64,000 nucleotides of DNA from Candidatus Hydrogenedentota bacterium (GTDB taxonomy: Bacteria; Hydrogenedentota; Hydrogenedentia; Hydrogenedentales; JAEUWI01), in contig JACPGE010000074.1 in NCBI GenBank assembly GCA_016182605.1, positions 65,694 through 129,693 of the forward strand, read 5' to 3'. The notes beneath the pieces are model-generated. The model searched no databases, had not been told where the DNA came from, and saw nothing but the letters and a program-made list of their open reading frames with translations. Shown piece after piece: positions 8,049 through 17,079 of the stretch; position 1 is the first letter of the stretch, and every line of letters begins with the position of its first letter. The position numbers were made by a program, and so were the translations under genes.

Positions 8049-10154
8049 TTATTTGCCGCGATAGACCGCCTGGCGGAAGTCGATCTGACGCATGGGCTGC
8101 TGGGTACGGATTTCTTCGATATAATGCGCCGCGAGCCCGGCGGAACGGCCCAGGACGAAAAGGGCGCTTGCAGTGATGGGCGGCAGCCCGCAGTCTGCGA
8201 TGATTGCACCAATGACGCCGTCGACGTTGATGGGCAGGCGCATGCCGCGAACTGTTGTGGCAATCTCTTCCAGGTCGCGGGACAGCGCTACGGCCGGTCC
8301 GGAGCGGTGAAGCTTGTCTGCAAGGCGCCACAGGGGATCGCGCCGGGGATCTTCCGTGTGCACGCGATGACCGAGCCCTTCGATACGGCGCCCCTCGGCC
8401 ATGCGCTCGCGCAGGATGAGTTCTGCGGCCTCGCGCGGCGGGATTGCATCGCGTCGGCTGCGCTCCAGGCACGCCAGAAAAAACTCCGCGGCTTCGCGGC
8501 CCGCACCACCGTGCACGTGGGTTATGGCGCACGTGCCGTTGGCGACGGCGGCCTGCATCGTGGCGCGCACGGATGCCGCGAGGATGGTGGCCTGCGCGCT
8601 CGGGGGCGTCACGCCATGATCGATGCTGGCGGCCAAGATGGCTTCCAGGAGTTTCCTGAGCGCGGGATCCCGCGCGGGCTTGCCCACGAGGGCCGTGGCG
8701 CAGAGTGCGCCGAAATCGCCGCTGTCCGGCAGGGTGTGGCCCAGGCTCTTGGCCACACAGGCGCACATGCGCGCGACACAGGCTATCCCCCACTCCGCGT
8801 CTGTGCCGGTGAATGCGGCAAACGGGGCATCGGCGAGGAAGAGCGTGGCAGCGCGCTGGGAAATGGGCGCGTCCTTGGGCAGGGTCATGCGTGCGGCGGG
8901 AAGCAATGCAAGTTCGCAGCCCAAAGCTTCCAATTTACTGCACGCGCGTTTATCCGGGATGGCGCCTTCGATCATCAGGGCCGTGCACGCGACGAGCGAA
9001 GCGCCATTGATGAGATCCTGCAAGGGCACACCACGCACCATGAGCACGTTGGGTTCCACGCGGGTGATGGATGTGGTCCAGCCGGTTTTGCGGGGCGGCT
9101 CTTCCCACAGGGTCTTCATGTGCGCGCGGTAGCGGGCGGGATCGAAATAAGTGCGGCCGCCGAGGGCCTTTTTCACCGCCTTCACCAGATCGGTCTGGCT
9201 GTTCACCACCGTCACGCCCACCGATTCCAACGCCGTCTTCTTGGCGGCATAGGTGCCATAGTTTGCACCCGGGGCAATGATCGCGCCCGCGTGGCCCATG
9301 GTCTTGCCCGTGGGCGCGCACCGGCCGGAAAGGAGCGCCACGACCGGCTTCGGGAAGCGCTCCGGCTGGGCGCGCATGGCTTCGGCAAACAACTCTTCCT
9401 TGCAGCCGCCGATCTCGCCCGCGATGACCACGGCATGGGTGTTGGGATAGCTCATGACCCGGGGCACCACATCCACGAAGTCACTGCCCACCACGGCATC
9501 GCCGCCAATGCCCAGCACACCGTTCAACGCAATGCCCGACGCGGCCAGCGCATCGGAAAGATGATAGAGAATGGCGCCGGAGCGCGAGGTGATGGTGACG
9601 CCTTCACTCGTGAAGACACCGGGCTCCGGTTCCGCGGGATAGAAGACATCGGGCAGCATCCCCGCCTTGATGCGTTCCGGCGGAAAGATGATGCCGGGTG
9701 TGTTGGGCCCAAAGAGCAGCACGTTGCACCGGTGCGCCGCGGCGCGCAAACGCTGTGCGTCCTGGACGGGTATGCCCTCTGCAATGAGGACCACGATCGG
9801 AATACGCGCTTCGATGGCTTCAAGGGCCGCATCCGTCGCGGTGGCGAAGTGTTTCCAGATACTCACGACGGCAATGTGCGGATGGGCGCGCAGCATTTCG
9901 GCCATGGATGCGTAGACCGGAATCGACTCATGAAGCACCGCCGCGCCGTGCCCGGGATGAATCGCGGCGGCGACCGGTGCGCCGTATTCGCGCATCAGCA
10001 ATGCGTGCCGCCGCCCCTGCTGGCCCAGTCCGTAGACCGCGGTCTCGATGACGCCACCCTTCGTAAGGTATTTCGCGAGCGACGGGCGTAACTGTATGGC
10101 CAGATGGGCAAGCAGCCCGTCTTTCACATGCTCGCTGCCGGATGAAGTGCTCAT
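8049..10154 (-). CDS. CoA-ligase alpha/citrate-synthase-like fusion, ATP-citrate lyase large-subunit type
   Basis: 701 residues. Residues ~30-340 resemble succinyl-CoA synthetase alpha: nucleotide/CoA-binding [16 protein letters not shown], and the phospho-histidine loop PTGKTMGH288AGAI. Residues ~490-690 resemble citrate synthase/citryl-CoA lyase: HVHGGAG, GLGH596RVH, NVD645GVIGA. This order (ligase alpha then lyase) is that of the large subunit of two-subunit ATP-citrate lyase, which makes acetyl-CoA and oxaloacetate from citrate, ATP and CoA. The start was set at 10154 because it forms an ATGA overlap with the upstream gene and has GAGGGGG seven bases away; the ATG at 10160 has no room for a ribosome site. 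It is ~90 residues longer than the Chlorobium subunit as I recall it. A related acyl-CoA or methylcitrate reaction is possible. Confidence 0.75.
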   Translation of the reverse strand: MSTSSGSEHVKDGLLAHLAIQLRPSLAKYLTKGGVIETAVYGLGQQGRRHALLMREYGAPVAAAIHPGHGAAVLHESIPVYASMAEMLRAHPHIAVVSIWKHFATATDAALEAIEARIPIVVLIAEGIPVQDAQRLRAAAHRCNVLLFGPNTPGIIFPPERIKAGMLPDVFYPAEPEPGVFTSEGVTITSRSGAILYHLSDALAASGIALNGVLGIGGDAVVGSDFVDVVPRVMSYPNTHAVVIAGEIGGCKEELFAEAMRAQPERFPKPVVALLSGRCAPTGKTMGHAGAIIAPGANYGTYAAKKTALESVGVTVVNSQTDLVKAVKKALGGRTYFDPARYRAHMKTLWEEPPRKTGWTTSITRVEPNVLMVRGVPLQDLINGASLVACTALMIEGAIPDKRACSKLEALGCELALLPAARMTLPKDAPISQRAATLFLADAPFAAFTGTDAEWGIACVARMCACVAKSLGHTLPDSGDFGALCATALVGKPARDPALRKLLEAILAASIDHGVTPPSAQATILAASVRATMQAAVANGTCAITHVHGGAGREAAEFFLACLERSRRDAIPPREAAELILRERMAEGRRIEGLGHRVHTEDPRRDPLWRLADKLHRSGPAVALSRDLEEIATTVRGMRLPINVDGVIGAIIADCGLPPITASALFVLGRSAGLAAHYIEEIRTQQPMRQIDFRQAVYRGK

Positions 10155-11434
10155 CGCCATGCCCCCTCGGATTGCCGCAGACTCTCGGTCAGCCCCTCCC
10201 GGATCGCCTCCGCCATGATACGTTCATTCCCCACGGCAAGATGGAGTTGCGCGAGCGGCCCGGGCGTTTGCTGGCGCGCCTGCTCTAGAAAGGCGCGCGC
10301 GGCGGGAAGATCCGTGCCCACCATGCGCCCATGAATGGGAACAACGCGCGCCCCGGTCGCGGCACGTTCGCGCAAGCACGCGACCAGGCCTTGAATATAA
10401 ATGTCACAACTGGAAATGCCGCCGAAGCGCGACGTGACGATCACGTCCACGAGAGGGTGATCCAGTATGAGGGCGAACATCTCTTTGACGGCCTCGCGCG
10501 TGGGACCGCCACCCGAGTCCATGAAGTTTAGCGGCACGAAACAGTGTTTCCGGATACGGCCGCCAATGTTCTGCACCTCGTCGATGGAGAAAATCCCATA
10601 GCCGGCGCCTCCAGGCACCAGCCCCACATAGTGGCGCCCGGACTCGCGCTGGGCATCCTCTGGCAAGAGATCCACATAGGCGAAGCCCGCCTTCGACGCC
10701 CGCTGCTCGCGCGCCGTGGGCTCGGAAACATCATGGCGCTTCCCCGCGATGCCAAGCGCACTCAACAGTTCGCTCTGCCGGTAAAGGGCGTTGTTGTCCA
10801 GGACGGCCTTGGCGTCCGCCGCCATCAGGCCCGGCCCGCTTTGCACCAGGGGATTGATCTCCAGCAGCGTGCAATCGTACTTGACGAAGGCCTGAAACAA
10901 CTGCGCACACGCTTCCGCCAGTGCCGCACGCACCGGCTTCGATTCGACGCCGGCAGCCAGGAAGCGCTCCAGATCTCGCCGGAGCGCCGGCGGCAGCGTG
11001 CCGCCATCCAGGGGCAATTCCGCGCGGAACAGCGAATCCGGCCGTTTGCGCGCCGCCTCTTCAATGTCCACGCCGCCATCCAGGCCGACGATGAGCGTGT
11101 TGCCGCAGGTCACGGGATTCATGGCCACGCCAAGATAGAAGGCGCGCTCGATGGGCACCGCCGCTTCGAGCAGCACGCGCTCAACTGCATGCCCGGAAAT
11201 GCGCGCCGCGAGCACCTCTTTCACGGCGCCCCGAAGCGCGCTCTTGTTCTCCGCCTTGCGGATGCCGCCGGCCTTGCCGCGGCCGCCGATCAGCACCTGG
11301 GCCTTCACCATGACAGGGAATTGCAGCGGCAGCTTCTCCGCGGCCGCAATCCTGTCCGCCACACCATACTGCACGGGCAGGGAAAATCCCGCGCGTGCGA
11401 GCAGTTGCTTGGCCTCGTATTCGTAAAGCCGCAC
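10151..11434 (-). CDS. ATP-grasp CoA-ligase beta subunit, ATP-citrate lyase small-subunit type
   Basis: 427 residues. It begins VRLYEYEAKQLLARAG, the usual start of succinyl-CoA synthetase beta chains, then VMVKAQVLIGGRGKAGG (ATP-grasp), a CTLLEINPLV metal-binding motif, and NFMDSGGGP in the ligase domain. The GTG at 11434 has an ideal AGGAGG six bases upstream and lies ten bases after the carrier stop; the ATG at 11470 would overlap the carrier gene and adds residues unlike the family. It overlaps the next gene by four bases, which fits translational coupling of two subunits of one enzyme. With the fusion gene it could form citryl-CoA synthetase/lyase. A plain succinyl-CoA or malyl-CoA synthetase role is less likely because of the fused lyase domain. 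Confidence 0.8.
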   Translation of the reverse strand: MRLYEYEAKQLLARAGFSLPVQYGVADRIAAAEKLPLQFPVMVKAQVLIGGRGKAGGIRKAENKSALRGAVKEVLAARISGHAVERVLLEAAVPIERAFYLGVAMNPVTCGNTLIVGLDGGVDIEEAARKRPDSLFRAELPLDGGTLPPALRRDLERFLAAGVESKPVRAALAEACAQLFQAFVKYDCTLLEINPLVQSGPGLMAADAKAVLDNNALYRQSELLSALGIAGKRHDVSEPTAREQRASKAGFAYVDLLPEDAQRESGRHYVGLVPGGAGYGIFSIDEVQNIGGRIRKHCFVPLNFMDSGGGPTREAVKEMFALILDHPLVDVIVTSRFGGISSCDIYIQGLVACLRERAATGARVVPIHGRMVGTDLPAARAFLEQARQQTPGPLAQLHLAVGNERIMAEAIREGLTESLRQSEGAWR

Positions 11435-11444
11435 GGAGCCCCTC

Positions 11445-12950
11445 CTACTGTGCCCAGGCGGGCGTGCCACCGGAAAGCCCGAAGAGCGGGACGATTATCA
11501 AGTAAGCGACCAACACCATGACCGGGATGCTGATGAAGTTGAGGAAGAAGCCGTATCGAATCATCTGGCCAATGGTGAGTTTGCCGCTGGCAAAAACCGC
11601 GGCGTTGCCGCCCGTTCCCGAGGGAAGCATCCAGGCGTAGGAGCATGCGACCGTGCCGGGGATCATGAGGAGCAGGGGGTGCACGCCTCCCGCGACGGCC
11701 ATGGCGCCGAGGATGGGGAGGCAGACATTGGCAGTGGCGGTGTTGGAATTGATCTCGGTGATCAGAACGATCGCGAGTATGACGAAGAAGAGCATGAGAA
11801 TCGTGGGCAGGGAAACGACGAAGGCAAGTTCCTGGCCAAGCCAGACGACGAGCCCGGTGGCTTCGTAGGCGTCGGCGAGGGCATAGCCGCCCCCCACGAT
11901 AAACATAATGTCCCAGGGGATGGTCTTTGCGGCCTGCATCGTCAACAGCCGCCGCGGTGGCTCGTCTTTTCCTTTGGTCTTGCCCGCGGGCAGCGTGAAA
12001 AGGAGCAGCGCGGCGCACATGGCCACCGTGGCATCGTGCACCTGATCCTGCACGCCCAGCAACGACGCCCAGCCGGGAATCACAACGCTGTCCAGGTGAA
12101 TATCGGCCCGGAAGAGCCACGCGAGTGCCGTGAGTATGCCAATGACGAGTACGCGTTTCTCCGGCGTGGTCATGGGGCCCAACTCGGCGAGTTCATCCGC
12201 GATGACCGACTGCCCGCCGGAAATGGCCCCCTCCAACCGGCACATACGCTTAAGGTAATACCAGGTCACGGGGATCATGAGCAGGACCATGGGGATGCCG
12301 AAGGCCATCCAGGTGAGAAAGGTGATGGGCGGCGCTTCCGGGTAGAGATTCTTCAGCACGCCCACAAGGATGACATTGGTAGGCGTGCCCACGAGGGTGC
12401 CGCAGCCGCCAATGGTGGCCGCCCAGGCAATGCCGAGCATCAAAGCCGGGGCGAAGCCGTTGGAATCCGTGCCGGCAGCGTCATCCTTCGACACGATGGC
12501 GAGCGCGATAGGCAGCATCATGAGGGTCGTCGTCACATTGGCCATCCACAACGAAAGAAAAGCGGTGACCGCCATGAAGCTTAACAAGACCCGGGCTCGA
12601 TCCACGCCGCCACGATTGAGAATGACGAGCGCGATGCGGCGATGGAGATTGTTGGACTCGATGGACTTTGCGATGAAAAATCCACCGGTCAGCAGGAGGA
12701 CGCCATCTTCCCCATAGTTCGCGCCGGTCTCTTCCGAATTGAGGATGCCCAGCAGGGGAAACAACACGAGCGGCGCCAGGCCCGTGGCGGAAATGGGAAT
12801 GGCCTCGGTCATCCACCAGGCCGCCATGAGACAGGTCACGGCCGCCGTGCGTTGCGCAGACGGCGGCATACCTGCGGGCGCGGGCATGAGCAAGACGAGA
12901 AAAAATAACGCGAGGCCGCCACAAAGGCCGATGAGCTGGTAGCGTTTCAC
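11445..12950 (-). CDS. DASS/SLC13-family sodium-coupled di/tricarboxylate carrier
   Basis: 501 residues, hydrophobic throughout, with the DASS repeats: WWMTEAIPISATGLAPLVLFP, GGCGTLVGTPTNVI and the family signature EINSNTATANVCLPIL. Proteins of this family bring succinate, malate or citrate across the inner membrane with sodium. A GTG start at 12950 has AAGGAG five to six bases upstream. It lies 18 bases after the ABC permease and ten bases before the ATP-grasp gene, so uptake and cleavage of citrate or a related acid would be co-expressed. The exact substrate cannot be read from the sequence. Confidence 0.85.
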   Translation of the reverse strand: MKRYQLIGLCGGLALFFLVLLMPAPAGMPPSAQRTAAVTCLMAAWWMTEAIPISATGLAPLVLFPLLGILNSEETGANYGEDGVLLLTGGFFIAKSIESNNLHRRIALVILNRGGVDRARVLLSFMAVTAFLSLWMANVTTTLMMLPIALAIVSKDDAAGTDSNGFAPALMLGIAWAATIGGCGTLVGTPTNVILVGVLKNLYPEAPPITFLTWMAFGIPMVLLMIPVTWYYLKRMCRLEGAISGGQSVIADELAELGPMTTPEKRVLVIGILTALAWLFRADIHLDSVVIPGWASLLGVQDQVHDATVAMCAALLLFTLPAGKTKGKDEPPRRLLTMQAAKTIPWDIMFIVGGGYALADAYEATGLVVWLGQELAFVVSLPTILMLFFVILAIVLITEINSNTATANVCLPILGAMAVAGGVHPLLLMIPGTVACSYAWMLPSGTGGNAAVFASGKLTIGQMIRYGFFLNFISIPVMVLVAYLIIVPLFGLSGGTPAWAQ

Positions 12951-12968
12951 TGTGGCTCCTTCCAGGTT

Positions 12969-13925
12969 TTAGCGCGCGCGCCTGCGGAACTGATCCAGGA
13001 TCACGGCGGCCACAATAACAAGCCCGGTGACCAGCCGCTTGACCGGCTCCTGCGCGCCCGCCTGCGCGAGCCCGCTGCCCAACACCGCAATAAGCACCAC
13101 CCCAATGGCCGAGCGGACTATGGAGCCCCGCCCGCCGGACAGGCTCGTTCCGCCGATCACCACGGCGGCAATGGCGCGCAACTCCAAACCCAGCCCCGCA
13201 TTCGGGTCTACGGCGGAAAGCCGCGCACTGTGCAAGATCCCCGCGAGCCCCACGAGCAGGCCCGTGACTGCGAATACGATCCAGCGGATACGCTTCACGG
13301 GGATGCCCGAAAGCCGCGCGGCCTCTTCGTTTTGCCCCAGAGCCAACAGGCTGCGCCCGAATATCGTGTGCGTGAGCGCCACGTGCGCCAAGGCGACCAC
13401 CACAAGCGCAATCAGAATGGGCGCCGAAATTCCCCAGAACATCTCCGCGGCGACCCATTCAATCTTCGCGCCCAGATACTGCGTTTGCGAATTGGTCACG
13501 AGGAAGGTCGCGCCGCGCGCCGCCTCCAGCATGCCGAGCGTCACGATGAACGACGGCACGCCAAGATGCGCAATCAGTGAGGCGTTTGCCGCGCCCAGCG
13601 CCAGCCCCGTCGCGAGACAGGCAAGCGCAGCCACACCGAACGGGAGCCCGCTGGGCCCGAGCAAGACGCCCAGCACCGCAGCGGAAAGCGCCATCATGGA
13701 TCCGACGGACAGATCGATACCGCCGGAGATGAGCACGAAGGTCATGCCGGCGGCGATAACAAGATCCACCGGAATTTGATTCGCTATCGTTTTCAGGTTG
13801 GTAACCGAGAAAAAGTTCTCCGTGGTCATGGAAAAATACAGCACAAGCACGGCCAGGGCGAGGGCCAGACCCAGAAAGTCCGCCCACACCATCAGCGATC
13901 GGGATGTTTTCGTCGACGCTGCCAT
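12969..13925 (-). CDS. Sugar ABC transporter permease (RbsC-like)
   Basis: 318 residues with alternating hydrophobic segments. The signature ISGGIDLSVGSMMALSA is that of RbsC/BPD_transp_2 permeases for ribose-type sugars, followed by RLSGIPVKRIRW and GGTSLSGGRGS. The ATG at 13925 overlaps the stop of the binding-protein gene by one base (TAATG). No ATP-binding subunit accompanies it: the next gene is a carboxylate carrier. It must either borrow an ATPase, for example the one at 46824, or be non-functional. Confidence 0.85.
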   Translation of the reverse strand: MAASTKTSRSLMVWADFLGLALALAVLVLYFSMTTENFFSVTNLKTIANQIPVDLVIAAGMTFVLISGGIDLSVGSMMALSAAVLGVLLGPSGLPFGVAALACLATGLALGAANASLIAHLGVPSFIVTLGMLEAARGATFLVTNSQTQYLGAKIEWVAAEMFWGISAPILIALVVVALAHVALTHTIFGRSLLALGQNEEAARLSGIPVKRIRWIVFAVTGLLVGLAGILHSARLSAVDPNAGLGLELRAIAAVVIGGTSLSGGRGSIVRSAIGVVLIAVLGSGLAQAGAQEPVKRLVTGLVIVAAVILDQFRRRAR

Positions 13926-14908
13926 TACTGTTGCGCCGGGGCCGATTGAAGTGAATCGAGGGTCACGAGGTCCACCGGCGTCTGACGATCCTCCGGCGCG
14001 CCCTTCTTGGCAAGGATGTCCAGGGCGAACTCGATGCCGTAGACCGCAAGCTGATCGCCATGCTGATCCACCGTGCACAGGATCGCGCCGCTCTTGACCA
14101 ATTCGGCCACGGCGGCGATGTTGTCATAGCCCGTGATCAGGATCTGGCCCGCCTTGCCCGATTCACGCACGGCGGCGTGCGCGCCCAGGGCCATGCTGTC
14201 GTTGGCGCACAGGATCGCCTTCAGATCGACGTGCTCGTTCAAGATGCCGCTCGCGACTTCGTTCGCCTTCGCCATCTCCCAGTTGGCCGCCTGCGACGTC
14301 GCTATCTTCATCCCCGCGGCCTGCACCCCCTCTTCCAGACCCAACTTGCGCTGCTGCGCATTGAATGCGCTCGGAATCCCTTCCAGAATCGCGACGGCGT
14401 CTCCAGATTGAAGCTTCGTGGCGAGGTAGTCTGCGGCAAGCCGTGCGCCCGCCTTGTTGTCCGGACCGACAAAGGGAATCGTCAGCCCGCGCTCGGTAAG
14501 TACTTGGGCGTCGAGCTTGTTGTCGATGTTCACCACCACAATCCCCTGCTTCGTGGCCGTGTCGAGCACGCCAACAAGCGCCTTGGAATCCGCCGGCGCA
14601 ATAATGATCGCGTCCACGCCGCGGGCAATCATCTGCTCCACCAGCGCCACTTGCCCGGCCACGTCTTCCTCATTGGGTATGCCGTTCACGATAAGTTCAA
14701 AGCGATCGCCGTTCTTCGCATGAAAATCGTCCGCGCCCTGCGCCATGGTCTTGAAGAACTCGTTTGCGAGCGACTTCATGATCAATGCGATGCGTGGCTT
14801 CTCGCTGCCGGGCGCGCTCGGCGCTTCTTTGGCCTGACACCCCGCAAAGAGCGCCACGGCAAGAGCGCACAGCGCAACGCGGCCCAGCACCTGGGTAAAT
14901 TTGTACAT
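13925..14908 (-). CDS. Periplasmic sugar-binding lipoprotein (RbsB-like)
   Basis: 327 residues. The signal ends in a lipobox, LFAGC at residue ~24, so the protein should be membrane-tethered. The mature part has the periplasmic-binding-protein type I fold: ALIMKSLANEFFKTMAQGA, PADSKALVGVLDTA, FVGPDNKAGARLAADYLA, CANDSMALGAHAAV and ITGYDNI. It would capture a ribose-like sugar for the permease downstream. AGGAGGA lies ~9 bases before the ATG. It is the first gene of the operon and is divergent from the LacI-type regulator, the usual arrangement for sugar-inducible transport genes. Confidence 0.88.
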   Translation of the reverse strand: MYKFTQVLGRVALCALAVALFAGCQAKEAPSAPGSEKPRIALIMKSLANEFFKTMAQGADDFHAKNGDRFELIVNGIPNEEDVAGQVALVEQMIARGVDAIIIAPADSKALVGVLDTATKQGIVVVNIDNKLDAQVLTERGLTIPFVGPDNKAGARLAADYLATKLQSGDAVAILEGIPSAFNAQQRKLGLEEGVQAAGMKIATSQAANWEMAKANEVASGILNEHVDLKAILCANDSMALGAHAAVRESGKAGQILITGYDNIAAVAELVKSGAILCTVDQHGDQLAVYGIEFALDILAKKGAPEDRQTPVDLVTLDSLQSAPAQQ

Positions 14909-14996
14909 GGAAAATATCCTCCTGTTTCATACCTGCCGCAAGCCCGGCCGGGATGTATCGATTTTGGCCGCCGCTTGGGTTAGAATGGAATCTATC
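14909..14996. promoter_or_regulatory. Divergent control region between the sugar operon and its LacI-type regulator
   Basis: Only 88 bases separate the two start codons, so promoters and operators for both must be here. A perfect ten-base palindrome CCCGGCCGGG lies at 14943-14952 and an ATCGAT at 14957-14962. LacI-family operators are palindromes, often with a central CG, so the first is a candidate operator. I could not identify a convincing -35/-10 pair by eye. Confidence 0.4.
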
Positions 14997-16046
14997 ATGC
15001 AAAAGAACAAAATGACAATGAAGGACCTGGCCCAGGAATTGGGCCTGTCCATCTCCGTTGTGTCCCGGGTCCTGAGCGGCAAGGCCGGCCAATACCGGAT
15101 CAGCGACAAGACCCGCGTCGCCGTGCGTGCCGCCGCCAAGCGGCACGGCTTCACCCCGAACCAGCTTGCGCGGGGCCTGCGCCTGCGCAAATCGCATACC
15201 ATCGGGCTCTTGATTCCCGACATCTCCAACAATTTCTTCTCGGATGTGGCGCGCTCGGTCGAAATCTCCGCACGGCACCGGGGATACTCCATCATCCTGT
15301 GCAACACGGAAGAGAGCGAAGCAATAGAGCGCACTTCGCTGGAACTCCTGCTCGCCCGGAAGGTGGACGGGGTCATCGTGGCGCCCGTCGCCGAGTCCGG
15401 CGATTGCGGCCACCTCCTGGCGCTCTTGAACGACAATGTGCCCATTGTGCTCCTGGACCGCTTCTTCCCGGGCGCCGGTCTGCCCCACGTCACCTCGGAC
15501 AACGTGCGCGGGGGATATGACGGCGCGCAGCACCTGCTCAAGTGCGGCCACCGCCGCATCGGGTTTATCCAGGGCATTCCAAACGCGCAAACCAACATTG
15601 ACCGCCTCGCGGGATACCGCGCCGCACTCCAGGAATTTGGCGTTGAGTTCGACCCGCAACTCGTGGTCGGCCACGATTTCGGGGAGCAGAATGGCCACCA
15701 TTCCGCGCTCACCCTCCTGGGCCAGTCCCACCCGCCGACGGCCCTCTTCGTGACCAGCAGCGTCGGCGCGCTCGGCGCCATGCGCGCGTGCGTCGAAATC
15801 GGCCGCAAAATCCCGGACGAGGTCTCCATCATCGGCTTCGACGAGTACCCGTATGCCGCGTTGTTGTCGCCCCCATTGACGACCATCGCGCAACAGACCA
15901 CGCTCATGGGCCAGGCAGTCTGCGACCTGCTGATTACCTGGCTGGAATCCGGCGAAATTCCCGAACGCCGGGACGTGGTGCTGCCGACAAACCTCGTGCC
16001 GCGCGTCTCCGTCAAGAACCTCGCCGCGCAACCGCTCTCAGCGTAG
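14997..16046 (+). CDS. LacI/PurR-family transcriptional regulator
   Basis: 349 residues. Residues ~6-30 form the helix-turn-helix (MTMKDLAQELGLSISVVSRVL), with hinge NQLARGLRLRKSHTIG, then a periplasmic-binding-protein-like effector domain (LIPDISNNFFSDVARSVE; VSIIGFDEYPYAALLSPPLTTI). It probably binds a sugar or sugar phosphate and controls the divergent operon, and perhaps the ribokinase operon that converges on it. An ATG at 14985, four codons upstream, is also possible; 14997 was chosen because GGAA lies six bases before it. The stop is 13 bases from the ribokinase stop. Confidence 0.85.
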   Translation: MQKNKMTMKDLAQELGLSISVVSRVLSGKAGQYRISDKTRVAVRAAAKRHGFTPNQLARGLRLRKSHTIGLLIPDISNNFFSDVARSVEISARHRGYSIILCNTEESEAIERTSLELLLARKVDGVIVAPVAESGDCGHLLALLNDNVPIVLLDRFFPGAGLPHVTSDNVRGGYDGAQHLLKCGHRRIGFIQGIPNAQTNIDRLAGYRAALQEFGVEFDPQLVVGHDFGEQNGHHSALTLLGQSHPPTALFVTSSVGALGAMRACVEIGRKIPDEVSIIGFDEYPYAALLSPPLTTIAQQTTLMGQAVCDLLITWLESGEIPERRDVVLPTNLVPRVSVKNLAAQPLSA

Positions 16047-16059
16047 CGGAGATTCATGC

Positions 16060-17043
16060 TCATTGCACCGGCGCGGGATGCGGGCTTCCGGGAATCAGCC
16101 ATGCGCCGTTCAGCGTCACGGCATGTTCTTCCAGGAACCGGAGCACATCCGCCCGATACGGAATGGAGGGCTGCGCGCCGGGCAACGTCACCGCCATGGC
16201 TGCGGCGGCATTGCCATAGACGATCGCCGATTCCAGGTCTTGGCCCTCGGCAAGAGCCACCGCAATCGCACCATTAAAAACATCGCCCGCGGCGGTAACG
16301 TCTACCGCGTTGACCTTGAAACCCGGGAGGATACGGCTCAGCCGGGTGTCTGCATTGGAACAAAATGCGCCGCGCGCGCCCAGAGTGATAATGACCACAG
16401 GAACGCCGGCCGCATGGAGCTTTTCCGCGGCGAGGGCCGCGGAGGCTTCATCGCAAATGGAAATGCCGGTGAGCAGTTCCGCCTCGGATTCGTTCGGCGT
16501 GATGACCGACACATAGCGCAACAGTTCTGCGCTCAATGGCTGGGCCGGCGCCGGGTTCAAGATGACCGGAACCCCGGCGGCGTGCGCACGGGCTGCCGCG
16601 TACTCCACCGTGGCAATGGGAATCTCAAGCTGTATGACCACGGCGTCCGCGCCGAAGATGGCTTCACTCGCGGCATCGATGTCTGCCGGGCAAAGCTGCG
16701 CGTTGGCGCCAGGCGCCACACCGATGCAGTTCTCCCCGTTGTCGTCCACAAAGATAAACGCGACGCCGGAAGCGGCGTCTTTGCCAATATGCATCTGCCC
16801 GGCATTGATCCCCTCGTCGCGAAAACGCGCTATGGCCTGCTCGCCAAAGATGTCGCCACCGACGCGGGCCACAAAGACGGCCTTGCCGCCCAGCCGCGCC
16901 ACGGCAACGGCCTGGTTCGCCCCTTTGCCGCCGGCCGCGGTGGCAAAACTGCCGCCCAGCACGGTCTCTCCCGGCGCGGGAATCCGGCTCAGGCGCAAGA
17001 TCATGTCTGTATTTGAGCTGCCTATAACAACGATGCTGCTCAT
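16060..17043 (-). CDS. rbsK: Ribokinase (PfkB family)
   Basis: 327 residues. The two PfkB signatures are present: G38-G-K-G-A-N43 near the start and D248-V-T-A-A-G-D254-V-F-N-G, whose last Asp is the catalytic base. GSSNTDMILRLSRIPAPGET is the usual ribokinase N-terminus. It would phosphorylate ribose to ribose 5-phosphate in the cytoplasm. It is the last gene of the five-gene operon that starts at 23237, 36 bases after the first-listed glycohydrolase-family gene, which links ribose metabolism to those exported enzymes. A deoxyribokinase or another pentose kinase cannot be excluded. Confidence 0.88.
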   Translation of the reverse strand: MSSIVVIGSSNTDMILRLSRIPAPGETVLGGSFATAAGGKGANQAVAVARLGGKAVFVARVGGDIFGEQAIARFRDEGINAGQMHIGKDAASGVAFIFVDDNGENCIGVAPGANAQLCPADIDAASEAIFGADAVVIQLEIPIATVEYAAARAHAAGVPVILNPAPAQPLSAELLRYVSVITPNESEAELLTGISICDEASAALAAEKLHAAGVPVVIITLGARGAFCSNADTRLSRILPGFKVNAVDVTAAGDVFNGAIAVALAEGQDLESAIVYGNAAAAMAVTLPGAQPSIPYRADVLRFLEEHAVTLNGAWLIPGSPHPAPVQ

Positions 17044-17079
17044 CGTGAGGGCTCTCCCTAGTGCGTCAAGAACCGCGCC

